Origin: Desmodus rotundus | Lineage: Eukaryota; Chordata; Mammalia; Chiroptera; Phyllostomidae | Direction: 5' to 3' | Assembly (NCBI RefSeq): GCF_022682495.2 | Contig: NC_071392.1 | Span: forward strand, 86,630,797 to 86,694,796 | DNA length: 64,000 bases | Shown here: in pieces, positions 25,881 through 37,300 of the stretch | How positions within the stretch are numbered: position 1 is the first letter of the stretch | Layout of the letters: every line of letters starts with the position of its first letter | Position numbers and translations under genes: made by a program | Notes under the pieces: generated by a model | Seen by the model: only the letters and a program-made list of their open reading frames with translations | The model's database searches: none | Told to the model about the DNA's origin: nothing

Positions 25881-28049
25881 CAGCAGAGAAAACACAAGGC
25901 CACTCCGGTAGCTCTGTCCAATACGGCCTTGATGGGCCTTACCTTTTTGCTGACCCTCGGGGCAATGCCTGCAACACTGGGGTATATTTCTGCAAGTGCG
26001 GTATCAGCTGTGTTTCCCAGACTAGCCTTCCAGGGACGGTGTGGAAGACAAAGGCAGCGCTGCTTCTGGAGAAGGTGCAGGCATGCTTCCTTTTCACCAC
26101 GGGAAATATCTAATCTCCTACCAGGGCACTCACTTCCGGGCATGTAACAAAAAATTGGCGATTCATAGCTCCGGGTTTCTCTCTGTAGTGCCACCCATGG
26201 CATAAGCAGGTGCCATCTGACCCCCTCCTCACACCATCCTTTGGGAAACGAGGTGCAGGAAACGAGCACAAAAATGCTAATCCTCTGGCTATCCTGCCAG
26301 TAATGAAGCGCCCTTCACCTCTGACCTAGGAGTTGCCCATCTTGCCCGGTCTCTGTGCCACTGTGGCCAGCGGGCTCATGCGCTCGCAAGTGGGGTAAAA
26401 TCTGGGGTAGTTCGCAGTTCTTGACATTCATAGCCTCAAAAACAAATCATCACATCACAGTTTTAGGACAAGAATGAGCTGCCTGCAACCAGTTATGAAA
26501 CCCCTAAAAAGGTTTTTTTTAACTGTTAATACACTTAACAGAAAATGCACCAAATCACCCTCTGCTCGGCCTTCCCCCACCCACAAGAGTCATCCGTATT
26601 TGTGAGCGCTCAATTTGATTACCTGTATCATGCCATTTGAACTTTACAAATTCCCAATACTTTCAGCTGTGAAATTAATAACAGTTGAAGTCACAGGGCT
26701 GAAGCACACTAGAAAATTGACTATAAAAGACTTTTATCTCAAAAATTTCCAGGAATTAATAAAAACACTGATTGGTATCTAAAATATTGGGTCTTAGGAA
26801 GTTATTGTTGTTTTGTTATGAATTTTTCTCAGGATTTACAGCTCCATGCTATAAATAATATATCAGCAGAGGATAAATATTACAGAAGTCACATTTCTGA
26901 AGTGGGCAAGAATGCCATGGTTTATAGAAACAGTAAATATGTCAGAAGAACGCATATTCAGGCTTACGGATAGCAGGCATATGTCTGTGTCAACAAGGCT
27001 GCTGAAAGTGATAGCTGATTCTCTTTCTTCCATAACACAATATTAACTGTCCCATAAAGCACAGGACACTTTGGTTCACATCATAAGCTACCACGTCAAA
27101 GTACGTGCCCATGAGGAGAGCCATGGAATATGTCTCTGTAAATGCCAGTTACTGTCGTCATAAATTTCTAACAGCTCATTATAAACAAAACTCAGGAACA
27201 GGACTCAAAATTAGATTATTTTAAAGACAGGTGATCATTCACGATAACTTCGGTACACAGCTGAGGTAGGGGGCCACTGCATTGCAATAATTTTTGTAGT
27301 CTCAGAAAAACGATGTTCAAATTCTTTGAGAGTTTTCTCAATATGAAGGCAACAAAAACATTACCAAAGAAAACCCTAGACATGTCATCTCATCTGTGTC
27401 TTTTTTTAAAAGACACAATATCATCACATCTGGAAAAATGAACAATTGCTTAACCCAATTATTCAATGAGATATTCTCGTGTGTCAAAACCTTTTTATAC
27501 TTGGTTTATTTACATGAGAATTCAAACAAGGTCCACACACACATCTGTTAAAAGTCTCTTATAATCCAGGTTTCCCTTCCATTTCTTTTTATTGCTTTCC
27601 TTGCAATTTATTTGTTGAAAGAATTAGGTTGTTTATCCACAATGTGAATTTTGCCGATTATATCTAATGCGATCACTTGGTATATTCCTAAATTTCACGT
27701 AAGCCGATTGTTTCTGTTAGTTATCAATTTTTGCCTCCTGGCTCAGAATCTGCCCTCCCTCGCCTGCTCTGCAACAGTGGGGCTGAACATGCTATTCACT
27801 TCTCCCTCACCGGCAGGCCAAACTCGAGGCTTTGTCCGTGGAGAGACACTGAAGAAGGGAATCGTATGAGGTTCTTTGGGCCCTGCTGAAAGGCCAGCAT
27901 CCAGAAGACCTGCCCAAGGACGGCTTCCATCGGCACAGCCCTCTGATTTCCTTCAGAGATGAGGGCTGCAGTGGGCACCTCGCCTCCCCCAGCACCACCC
28001 CGCCCCGCCCCAGGTGGGTTCTTAGCAAAGCACCAGCAGCGCCACTTCC
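25881..28049. other. Single-copy sequence, nothing classified
   Basis: The 25.9-26.4 kb part is GC-rich and could continue the element at 25670. The 26.5-27.7 kb part is AT-rich and free of repeats I recognise. No exon supported. Confidence 0.35.
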
Positions 28050-28340
28050 CTTTAGGTGGCCTCTCCTGAAAGTGATGGCGGTAACAGGTGGGCCTTGGGG
28101 AGGCGCTTAGGTCACGAAGGTGCATGAGACTAGGAGATCCCACGGAGCTCCCTCGGCCCTTCCAGCAGGTGAGACCACAGTGAGGGGCCCCTCACCAGAG
28201 GGCGACCATGAGGACACCCTGATGGGGGCTTGCAGAACTGTGAGAAAGACCTTTCTGTTTCTCTAAGCTACCTGGTCAGTGGTGTTTTGTCCCAGCCACC
28301 CAGTGCTACCTGCCTACCCACAAGTCGTAGCAGCACTGAA
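28050..28340 (+). mobile_element. MaLR-type (ERVL-MaLR) LTR
   Basis: Matches the MST/THE1-like LTR order: 'taggtcacgaaggtgcatgag', 'gagctccctcggcccttcc', 'gtgagaccacagtgagg', 'cctcaccagagggcg', then 'ttgcagaactgtgagaaag', 'tttctgtttctctaagctac' and 'gtggtgttttgtcccag'. Ancient, nonautonomous and without internal sequence. Confidence 0.7.
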
Positions 28341-28439
28341 CGGTCACCGCTGGATAAGAAGCTGAACTGTACTACTCTGGTTTCATGGATGAAAAAACGG
28401 GGAGAACAGACTAAGTGCGGTTCTTGTAAATCTAAAATT

Positions 28440-28575
28440 TTATACCACGTCTACCCCACACCTCAAGGGCAGAAACCTGGTTCTTACTTCCTTTCTACCT
28501 TCCCTATAGCACCCTATACAGGGCTCTGCACTCAGGACGTGATCAATAAGTGCTTTCTAACTAAAACAGCCAAGA
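28440..28575 (+). mobile_element. L2 LINE 3'-end fragment
   Basis: L2 tail: 'caagggcagaaacctggttct', then 'cctatagcaccctatacagg' and 'gtgatcaataagtgctttct'. Confidence 0.7.
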
Positions 28576-29859
28576 ACTGGCCCCAATAAACCACGACTCC
28601 TCTGCTTTCATAAAAGATTCATTCTATTAGCTCCCGAGTCAGGGCCCACGGTTCACTGAAAATCAATTACAATGGAGTGTTTTACAAAAATGTCTCATTT
28701 TAACAAGTGGATCTCTCCTATTCTCAGTAAAACAGAGCATTCACTCTGCACATACTAGTTTTATTCCTCCGGCACTTCTGAATTTTTTTAGGGTGCTAGC
28801 ATACCAGTAAATGAACACCCCCAAAAATGCCATGCTTCCTCAGAATGTATGTATAAACTTGTTGAGTTTGTAAAAAACTAATAAAATCGCCTGCTTAGAA
28901 GAAGTTTCTAGTTTAAGGTAAATACACAGAGATTATCTTTTTTCCGCATCTCAGAGGGAGAAATGTTTAATGAGGCGTTTTAATCATGACAGAGAACCAC
29001 ATCCACGCTTCCAGTCCACTGCGCTCGGCCGTTCTTGGCCTTCGGCTCCTCTGACGGCGGCAAGCCTGTGACGAGCCCTCCGAGGGTCTCAGCGCTCCTG
29101 GAGCCGCTCCCGCTAGCCCGGTAAGGAAGACATCCTCGCTGAAGGCCACCAGTGGACTCAAACCCAACAGAAAGGTCCCAGTGACTGCCACACAGGGGGC
29201 TCTGGGCCTACCTTACTGAACAGAAAGAGAGCTAAAACTCTCCATGTGTCTGCGTTCTGCACTTTCATACCTTGCCTATAACCTGAAGGGACCTACAGGG
29301 AGAAATCGGACATCAAAGAGGCTACCTGCTTCCCTCTGGGAAGTTTTCTCCAGCTCCCTCTGCTCACGGTGGAGGGAGAAGGGTGTGATAGCTCTTTACG
29401 GCTACCACTACTGTTCTCAGTGTTTTACCTTATTCTCAATTTATCCTCAGACGACAAGACAACGCCATGCGTAACTGCTCTGAGCTCATTTGGCCAAAAA
29501 AAAAAAAATTTCATAACAGTGAGGGGTCTGGCCCACATTTCCCACTCGTAAGCCCCACACTACATTAAATTATGTACATTTTTGGACTGCGTCCTTGGAA
29601 GAATACTGAATAAAAGTTTTTTTTCTCCCATCTTTACAACAGCAAGGCTACAGAGCTCAAGGGTATTTTAAACACATTTGAATTATATATGGGGATTAAA
29701 TTATTTGGAGACTGATACGAGTAAGCAACTTCAATCCAAATAAAAAAATATTAAAAGCAGCTGATATGCTTCTCGGGAACAGAGAGATAGCAAATCTGAA
29801 TTAAGTGGGACACGGGGCCCCACGAAGTCTACACTGTACCACTCTCTGCTAGACCCCGA
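28576..29859. other. Single-copy sequence
   Basis: No exon supported. A CpG-containing patch at about 29010-29125 (gctcggccgttc... ggagccgctcccgctagcccg) stands out from AT-rich surroundings but is only ~120 bp. A 12-base A run lies near 29500. Confidence 0.4.
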
Positions 29860-30525
29860 ATTTCACTGCTTTCCCCACGCACTTCCTCCCCCAGTCTCTC
29901 ACCTTCTAACCTCTACACCCTTCTTCAGGGATAAAACAGAGTCTGTGGGAAAACTTCCACTGATTCACATGAACATACCCACCCCCTGACACTGTCTCTA
30001 CGCAGATGCACTGCCTCTCCTTCCTAGATGGACACCTGAGGCCCACCCTCCTCTGCGCCCTGGACCCCACCCGCACTCGCTCTGGGTCTCATCACCAGAT
30101 CCCCTCCTGCCTGTAGTCCCTTCCTCTTTCCTCCTCAGTCACCCCTTCCCTTTCTGCCAGGCTGCGGCCAGGCCCACAGAACGCTGTTGATTCTCCATGC
30201 TTTAGTGCACACGCGTCTCCCTCCAGCTACTGCCCCATTTCTCTGCTCTACATTACAGTAAAATGCCTCAAAAAAAAAAAAAATCTTGAGAACTCTAAAG
30301 ATTACCTCCACCCCTAACATCCCACTCTCTTGAAACCCTCCCAATGATTCGCCCCCTCCCAGTCGGTGGTGGCTCTGTGTTGGCTCACCATGGTCGACCC
30401 CTTCGACTTTCACCCCTTTGGCGATGGCATCTAGTCTCACGCTTTATCTGCCATCCATGTGCTGCTGGGTCCCAGCTGTGCATCTATCCGCAGCCCTAAC
30501 TGCTCTTCCGAACCCCAGCACTGGA

Positions 30526-30654
30526 CAGGGTGGGGCAAAAGTAGGCTCATAGTTGTTCATACAGAAAATAACGCAATGATTAATAAATAACCACTCAAGA
30601 ATAAACTCTGTGTTTTGCATACTCACAAATGTAAGCCTATTTTTGCCCACCCTG
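30526..30654. mobile_element. 129-bp mariner-type MITE
   Basis: Near-palindromic element. Left end CAGGGTGGGGCAAAAGTAGG and right end complementary to CAGGGTGGGCAAAAATAGG, with an AT-rich middle (aataacgcaatgattaataa). TA follows the right end, and GA (presumably a mutated TA) precedes the left. Nonautonomous Tc1/mariner derivative inserted in L2. A second piece with the same end occurs at 54440-54502. Confidence 0.85.
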
Positions 30655-30851
30655 TACATCCATCCGACCATACATGTCTCCACATGGATACTCGTGTATG
30701 AAAGGCGTCTCCAATCCCACAGGTCCAACACGGCAGTGCGGAACTTCCCCCCAAACCTGCCCCCTCCACCTACAGTACTTCCCAGCTCAGTTCCTGGCGG
30801 TTCTGTCTTCCCAACTGCTCAGCCCGGCTCTCTCCCCCATCCCCAGCCAAC

Positions 30852-31007
30852 AGACTGGCCATCTAGTAAACTACAGCGTTGTCCTGATGCACCAAGGACG
30901 CAAGTCTGATGCCCTGTCAGGGGACACAAGCAGAATAACAAGTACCTGTTTCTCTTTCTCTCTGCTCCCCTGCTCTCTAAAATCAATGAGTAAAAAATTG
31001 TTTTAAA
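30852..31007 (+). mobile_element. VES-type bat SINE, degraded
   Basis: 'actggccatctagtaaactacagcg' head, then 'ccctgtcaggggacac', 'tttctctttctctctgctcccc' and 'ctctaaaatcaatgagtaaaa', the VES order with small deletions. Inserted in the L2. Confidence 0.75.
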
Positions 31008-31439
31008 CACCCAGCATTTTAGCGCTTCTCCCCACCCGCACTGCTGCTACCCCAATCAAGCCACTACAGTCTTTACCTGGAGAACTGCAGAATCCTCCTC
31101 CGTACCTGTTCCCTTGCTATCACCTTGTACACAATTAAATCAGATGTCAATCCTCTGCTCAAATCCCTCCAATGCCCCCATTTCACTCAGAGAAACACCA
31201 AATTCAGGAAGGCCTTCTACAACCTAGCCCCAGGTCCCGCTCACGTCACTCATCCAGTGGCTTCCCCTCGGCTCCAGCCACGCCAGGCCCCCTGCCCTGC
31301 TGGCCTTCCACACCCAGGCCCACATCCCCCCACAGGCATTCCCACTGGCTGCTCTCTGCACACAGTCATATTCCCAGCACCTCTCCTCCGCTGACTCCCT
31401 CACCGTGCTCCAGGGGCTGGTGCGGCCAGCCCCAACCAT

Positions 31440-32030
31440 ACCACCTGTGGAGGAGGGAACTGAACCTTGCTCAAAGAGAGGTCTGGCCTTTGTGCTCAGC
31501 CTCTGGGAGGTAATCTCAAAGTCCTTGGTTCGTAAAGCCTGTGAGAGTGTCTTCGTGTGCCTGGGGACCTTGGGTCAAGCAATATAGCCTAGCACAGTGC
31601 CTGAGGGTGGGAAAGGCCCACCCAATTTCTCAAGGAATGAGAGACTGTGATCAGCCACACGGTCTATCACCATGCCTACGTGACGGAGTCCCCGTAAGAT
31701 CTCTGGGCACCCAGGTGAGGTGAGCTTCCCTGGATGGCAACGCTCTGTGCCTGCTGTCCTGCCCTGATGCCAAGAACACTGTACCTCACACCAAGGATGC
31801 GACCCACAGCTTCACAGGGAGAGGACAATGGGAAACTGCTTTTGGAGCTTCCCTCGATTATGTGCTACTTCCCTTGGCTGCTTTTAATCTGCACCTTTAG
31901 CTGTAATAAACCACAGCTGTGAGTATAGTAGCTTTCTTGAGGTCTATTTGCCCTTTTAGCAAATTAGTGAACCAATGGGCAGTCTCGTGGACCCGTGGAC
32001 TGTAAGAACTGAAGGCGGTCTGTGGGCGGG
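31440..32030 (+). mobile_element. ERV LTR, family not named
   Basis: LTR-like order: 'tcaagcaatatagcctagca', 'accatgcctacgtgacggag', 'gtacctcacaccaaggatgc', 'ctgtaataaaccacagctg' (polyadenylation signal AATAAA near 31905), 'agtatagtagctttcttgagg' and 'ttagcaaattagtgaacc'. The last two resemble the ends of ancient mammalian ERV LTRs with 'agtatagtgctttcctgag' and 'ctagcgaattatcgaac'. No internal sequence retained. Confidence 0.6.
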
Positions 32031-32699
32031 GCTCCCTCCTAACCCCGCCCCACTCACACCCTCCTGCTGCACACACTTCCAGTCCTTCTAACCCAGCTCT
32101 TTTTCCCACCACATCCACCACCTTCGAAACACAGTGTCTATGACATGCTTTGTGATTGCTCCTTTCCCTCCAGCGGAACAGACTCCCCACCAGTGCCAAC
32201 ACACCCCGTGCCTGGTCTGGAGCAGGCACTCAGCACCGAACTGCTGAGGAAACTGCAGCGGCTGTGCTCAGGCATCTGTTGAAACTGAAGCCAAGCAAAC
32301 AAACCGCGCCTCGCTGCTTACAAACGGGTGGCTTATTAGTCTGCAACACATACACACACACCCACTGTGGCCAAAAAGGAAAACTCTCATTATAGGCAGA
32401 CTCGTTCCCACCACCAGTTCCTCAGGAACTACCTGATCATTCCCTTTCACGTAAACTTGACCCTACTGACGTCTTCAGTCGCCCTCTCTCCGCTACTTCA
32501 GCCCAGCTGTGCTGTGGTGTGAAGTTATACAGCAGCTGTCCTCCCGACATGCAAGTGCGTATTCATGGTGACTGTGCCCAAGACCGAGCCTTGTACAAGA
32601 GCATCAAAGTTTATGCATTTTCATTCCTCTGCTACACACACCTGGACTAGGGCACGGGCACCGCACTGTGACGGTCACACTGTGATTACTCTATTTCAG
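32031..32699. other. Single-copy sequence, nothing recognised
   Basis: No exon supported. A short CA run lies near 32346. Confidence 0.35.
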
Positions 32700-32800
32700 C
32701 TGCCCGATCTGACCACACACTTGAGAGGACACAGACTCTGTCTTACCTACACCACCCGGCACACGGCACAGTACCTGGACCATAGTCTGTGTTCGAAAGC
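32700..32800 (+). mobile_element. L2 LINE 3'-end fragment
   Basis: 'tgagaggacacagactctgtctta' followed by 'ggcacagtacctggaccatag' is the L2 tail. A second, shorter tail-like piece (ttagcacagtacctggcac) lies at about 32905-32985. Confidence 0.6.
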
Positions 32801-32985
32801 AGCTGCTGAAGTTCAAATCTACCCATGACACCAAATCTGCTTTGGGGCAGAGGAGGGCCCTTCCCTCCCGCCCTTCGCCAGATGCTCCAGTTCAGGGCTC
32901 TGTTACAGGCCGAGTGCATGTTCATTACTGCATCTCCTGAGATTAGCACAGTACCTGGCACAAATTAAGAGTTTTAAAAAAGTGC

Positions 32986-33428
32986 TTACTCAAACAGAAT
33001 ACTACAGTGTTTGGCACAAATAACGCCCCTTTTTATCACAAAATCTTTTATCACAAAATCACAAGCACGTAATTCTGTCACATCACAATGTCACACTCAA
33101 GCACACCACATGACATTTTTGGTGAAATGTCCAAATTAAAACTATAAATTATCACACCCACGTCATCACCCTACCAACCACACTCAAGCAGGCCCTACTT
33201 CTGCCGGACCCTGTGTGTGTGGAGCATGAGGGAGAAGCAGAATCAAGCACAGGGAAGCTGGATCAACACCGCAGTATCACTGGAAGAGAAGTCATTAGTG
33301 TTTTATTTTAAGGCTACCCTGAGATTCTCTGAGAACACTTTCACCAAGGGGTTTCGGAAAATTAAGTAATTTTTAATATTTTGGTAACTGCATTAGCTAG
33401 GGTAGAAACAGTAACAAGTGACTGAGGG
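32986..33428. other. Single-copy sequence
   Basis: AT-rich. Contains the direct repeat 'ttttatcacaaaatc' twice at about 33032-33060. No exon supported. Confidence 0.4.
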
Positions 33429-33670
33429 GCCCTGGCTAGCTGGCACAGCTGGTCAGAGCATCGCCCCGTACACCAATAGATTGGGGATGCAGTTCTGGTC
33501 AGGGCACATACCTAGGTTCAGGTTCGGTCCCTGGTCGGGGCATGTACGGGAGGCAACTGATGTTTCCCTCTTAAGTTGATGTGCTTCTCTCTTGCTCCCC
33601 ACCCCGCCCCAGTCCCTTTCTCTCTCTCTAAAATCAGTAAACATGTTCTCGCATGAGGATTAGGAAAAAA
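33429..33670 (+). mobile_element. VES bat SINE, nearly full length
   Basis: The best copy in the window: 'gccctggctagctggcacagc', 'catcgccccgtacaccaata', 'ggtcagggcacatacctagg', 'ggtcggggcatgtacgggagg', pyrimidine-rich body, 'ctaaaatcagtaaacatg' and an A-rich end. Target duplication ACTGAGGG at 33421-33428 and 33675-33682. This order of blocks is the strongest evidence that the host is a bat. Confidence 0.95.
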
Positions 33671-33834
33671 TGTCACTGAGGGATCTAACCTTCGCTGAAC
33701 AGGAAGGTGATTTGAGACTGACTTCATGGGTGCATCAATATATATGTGAGCACTGATCAGGGTAAAGACTTTTCTGGCTATTTATGGTATTATGCATCAG
33801 TGAAACTTTGGCAAAAGTAGTTTAAAAGGAGTCA

Positions 33835-34045
33835 GTGAGCACACCGTGCCTGCGCTCACTTCTGCATAGTTGGCGTGGAGAGGGAACAGCTGCAGCCGCC
33901 CAGTGGACCTCAGGTTTGGGCTTAGCCGAGAGCTGCGTGAGTGGGTGGCTCTGCTGAGTGGGGGACAGAGTTTTCCCCAGAGGGCCAGCAGCCACTTTTC
34001 ATGGAAAGCTGCGATGCCACGGCCGCAGCTGGACCTTGAGTGTTT
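33835..34045 (-). repeat. Unclassified dispersed repeat, copy 2 (inverted)
   Basis: Reverse complement of the block at 25670-25880, from 'accgtgcctgcgctcacttctg' to 'gctggaccttgagtg'. Similarity ends abruptly on both sides. Lies 8 kb from copy 1 in the opposite orientation. Confidence 0.7.
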
Positions 34046-34129
34046 TTAAAATAATGAGTGGATAATACAAATTTAAAAATTAAAGAACACTTAAATGAAT
34101 TGTAAGAGGTTCGTTGGCTTATTTCTGTA

Positions 34130-34336
34130 TTTTTTTTATTTATTGACTTTACAGAGAGAGAAAGGGAGGGGGAGCGGAGAGAAGAGAGAGGGAGAGAAAG
34201 GAGAGGAACATGGCTTTGCTGTTCCACCCACCCTTGCACTCACTGGCTGCCCCCCACAGGCACCCAGACTGGGGCCAAACCCGCACCCCTGGCACATCCA
34301 GATCACGCTCCAGCTACCCGCGCCGACGGCCAGGCT
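34130..34336 (-). mobile_element. VES-type bat SINE, antisense
   Basis: Inverted: 'tttttttatttattgacttta', a long GA-rich run (complement of the CT-rich body), then a C-rich head ending 'gcgccgacggccaggct'. The GA run is expanded compared with other copies here. Confidence 0.7.
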
Positions 34337-37300
34337 CCACCGACTTATTTTTAAAGGACTGGCAAACTTCTTCTAGTTCTGAGCACACGAGAAGGTTGAG
34401 CAGGTGAGTAATGGGAATATTGGTTAAAAATATACCTTAAAACATGAGCAGGTTGTTCTTGCTGATTAATTAGACAGCTGCTCTGAAATACACCTCAAGC
34501 TGTTTTCACAAACAGCTAATCTCCTGCTGCCAACAGTAAAACTACCTGGAACTATACATCTGTATCCTATTACCTTTTCTTTTACCTTTCAGAAAAAGGT
34601 GTCAAAGTTAACTTGTTTAGTTAGCTTTGGACATATCCACAGATACCTTCCTCTTCAACACACTACTGGTTAGAGTATTAAATTCACAACATTTATTACA
34701 AAATTACTAAACAATGTGGGGCTTTAGAACAATGCTCGTCTCCCTCCATTGCAAATTTTCTTAAACTAATCTAACCTTCATTTTTTACATTTTTCAGGTC
34801 ATAATGTGTTTCTAAGTAAAGGCGGGGGGGACACTTAGTTGTAACCAGCCTTTCTGATTGCAAAAACCTATTTACATTTTATACCTCCAATCTCTACCAA
34901 TCAGCATTATGCAAATTATAGTATAACTTAATACAACATGAAACCTCAATTCTAATAAAAATTTAGGAAAAAATCTTCAAACGTTCATTTTCAAGAAGCA
35001 GAATTTTAACTTAATATAAAGGAAATATTTCTAAAGTAATTACAAAAACATACACGTTCATATGCACTAAATGTCAGTAACCCCGATTTAACATCATAAA
35101 ACTCAAGAAAAAGGTAACCACACAGATTCTATACCCTTAACACGTTGAGCAAGCTCCGGCTTCTGGATTAGTTTGTTAATAAACAACTAATTAAATGTAT
35201 GCAAATTTCTCTTTGAAGTGAAATCTTAATGAAAATTCTGACGATGAGAGAAAAATGGTAAGCTCGCCTACGCCCTTGCGGTTGTGATGCTCTATTGAAA
35301 CAATCTACACTGCCGCAACCTAAGTTTCAGTTCTGTGTTCCTTAGCGAAGCGCGTAACTACGTGTAATATGGACCCTGACAATGTATATAAACATCACTG
35401 GAGGTCCGAATAGAAACATTTTCATAGCAGATTACACTCATTCTTCTCTATGCACCCTGCAGTGGCAATGAGAATACACTTAATTTTTTTGTCTGCATAT
35501 TATCATAAAGTTTCACATCATTAAAAAAAAAAACCCTTTATTTTGAATCCTAAAGTCACTGGAAAACTCCAGCCGCATGTGCAACTTCTGTTAAGTCTTT
35601 TCTTTCAATGGTGCCTCTCTGCAGACAGTTTTGGAGACGGGCAGCGTGTGTCAGCACTACAAAAAGACGTCGCTTTGCACATTCTCTTACTCTTCTTCAG
35701 GAGGCTTATCCAAAAGTTCGGGGATAAAGGCCAGGATGGATCATCTACAATGTCTGTAATGATATTAAATAAAAACCCACCACTTTTTCCACTAAAAATA
35801 CTCTCTTCAGCGCGTTAGCTACTTCTTCCCATTTGGTCAGAGCAGACGCCTTGAGTGAGCTGGGGGCGATTCAGAAGGTAGAGACCCTCTCCCTGATACG
35901 CTCCTGTCCTCCCAGCCCTTCTCTCACAGGAACCAGTCTGGATTTCTCCATCACTGCGGCCAAGCTCGCCAGCATCCCTGAGAGCTTCCCATGACTGGAG
36001 ACGCTGTGTGCCTCATGGAGCAGCACACCCCGCAGGGACAGAGGCAGGGGCAGGCGCAGGCGCAGGCCAAGGCCATGGCCACGGCCACAGACTCCAGGGG
36101 AGAAGTGAACACACCCTAACCCACCGGCCATCCTATAGGGCCCCACAGCTCTCCCAGGAAGAGGCCATGAGACTCTGCTTGAACACCTCAAGAACAGTCA
36201 AGAGAATCCTAAGAAAGGGGGAACAAGAACAGGGAAGTGTCCCTCTTACCAGGATAAAGATGTGCAGAGAAAAATCTAGAGAACAGAAATGCCAAATCTG
36301 AATTTAGATGACTATTTCGATCTAAACTAATGTTATAACATTCACAGCCTCGCCAAGAAATACAGAAAGAACACACCAGAACAGAACTGCCGATGCCGGA
36401 TCGCTGTCAAACGAAGCCCAGGTTTCCTCTGTAGCACACACCCCAACACTGTTACTTTTCCCTGCAGCACAGCGACCTTGTCCTCTCAGGGCCCACTGCA
36501 GTGTTATCAAGACAGCCTTAGCTACAGAAGTTTAGGGAAAGGAGGAAAAAGGAATTAGAAGACTATAGCTTTGGAAGAAAGTCTACTCAACCATCCTTTT
36601 GGAGAGCAGGAAGCTGCTAGAGGCAGAACCATGAAACCTTTAATTTTGGAGTAACTCAGCTTATTCTGTCGTCCCTTAGAAACTTTACATGGGAACTTTC
36701 AATAAAAGTACAATAAACTTTAAACCTTGGCACTGCAGACTCTCAGATCAGCTGCCTGGCTTTCATGCTTGCATAAAGATTGAGGATGCCTGAAACTACA
36801 TGTGTAAGACAGTAACAGTTACAGCCCACAAGAATTATTTGCATCGTTCTCCCGCTGGTTTGACAGTGATGCCACTAAAAAAGAAGAATTACTTTTCAAC
36901 CTTTGGTGGGAATTCAGCCTACTCTCACTTGGTGGGATTCTGACATTGTAGGGAAAAAGAACAGCTCTTTTGAAAATGAGTTCTTATTTTAAGAGCTTAA
37001 GTTAAGATACTGAACAAAGATAAAAGAAATTAAAGTAATTTTGAAAGGAAAAGCTGTCAATATATTCCCAGCTTCTTCAGGAACACTCGGATTTCAGTTT
37101 CACGGTATAATTACCTTTCACAGTGGAAAGTTACAATTGCTCACGCACAATGAATATGTGCAGGGGGATCTTAATGTTATTATAATGCAGCATGTGATCT
37201 ATTGGGCAAGTACAGCTTTCATACAAAAACTGAAGCTCACAGAAGAAAAGCGACTTGGAATAGGCAGCACAGGTGGTATCTGTCTGCTCCTGGGACTTGG

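Larger units (their letters stand above)
29860..31400 (+). mobile_element. L2 LINE, ~1.5 kb, carrying two younger insertions
   Basis: Broken L2 reverse-transcriptase 3' part and 3' UTR in order: 'ctccagctactgccccatttc', 'aatgcctcaaaaaa', 'gatggcatctagtctcac', then after the insertions 'aatcagatgtcaatcctctg', 'aaatccctccaatgcccccat', 'aggccttctacaacctagcc' and 'ccttccacacccaggcc'. It is interrupted by a mariner MITE (30526-30654) and a VES SINE (30852-31007), which date it as older than both. Confidence 0.75.

Noticed and set aside
25719..26147. 142-codon plus-strand open frame in GC-rich DNA
   Set aside because: It begins within the unclassified dispersed repeat. An opposite-strand frame of similar length covers the same bases.
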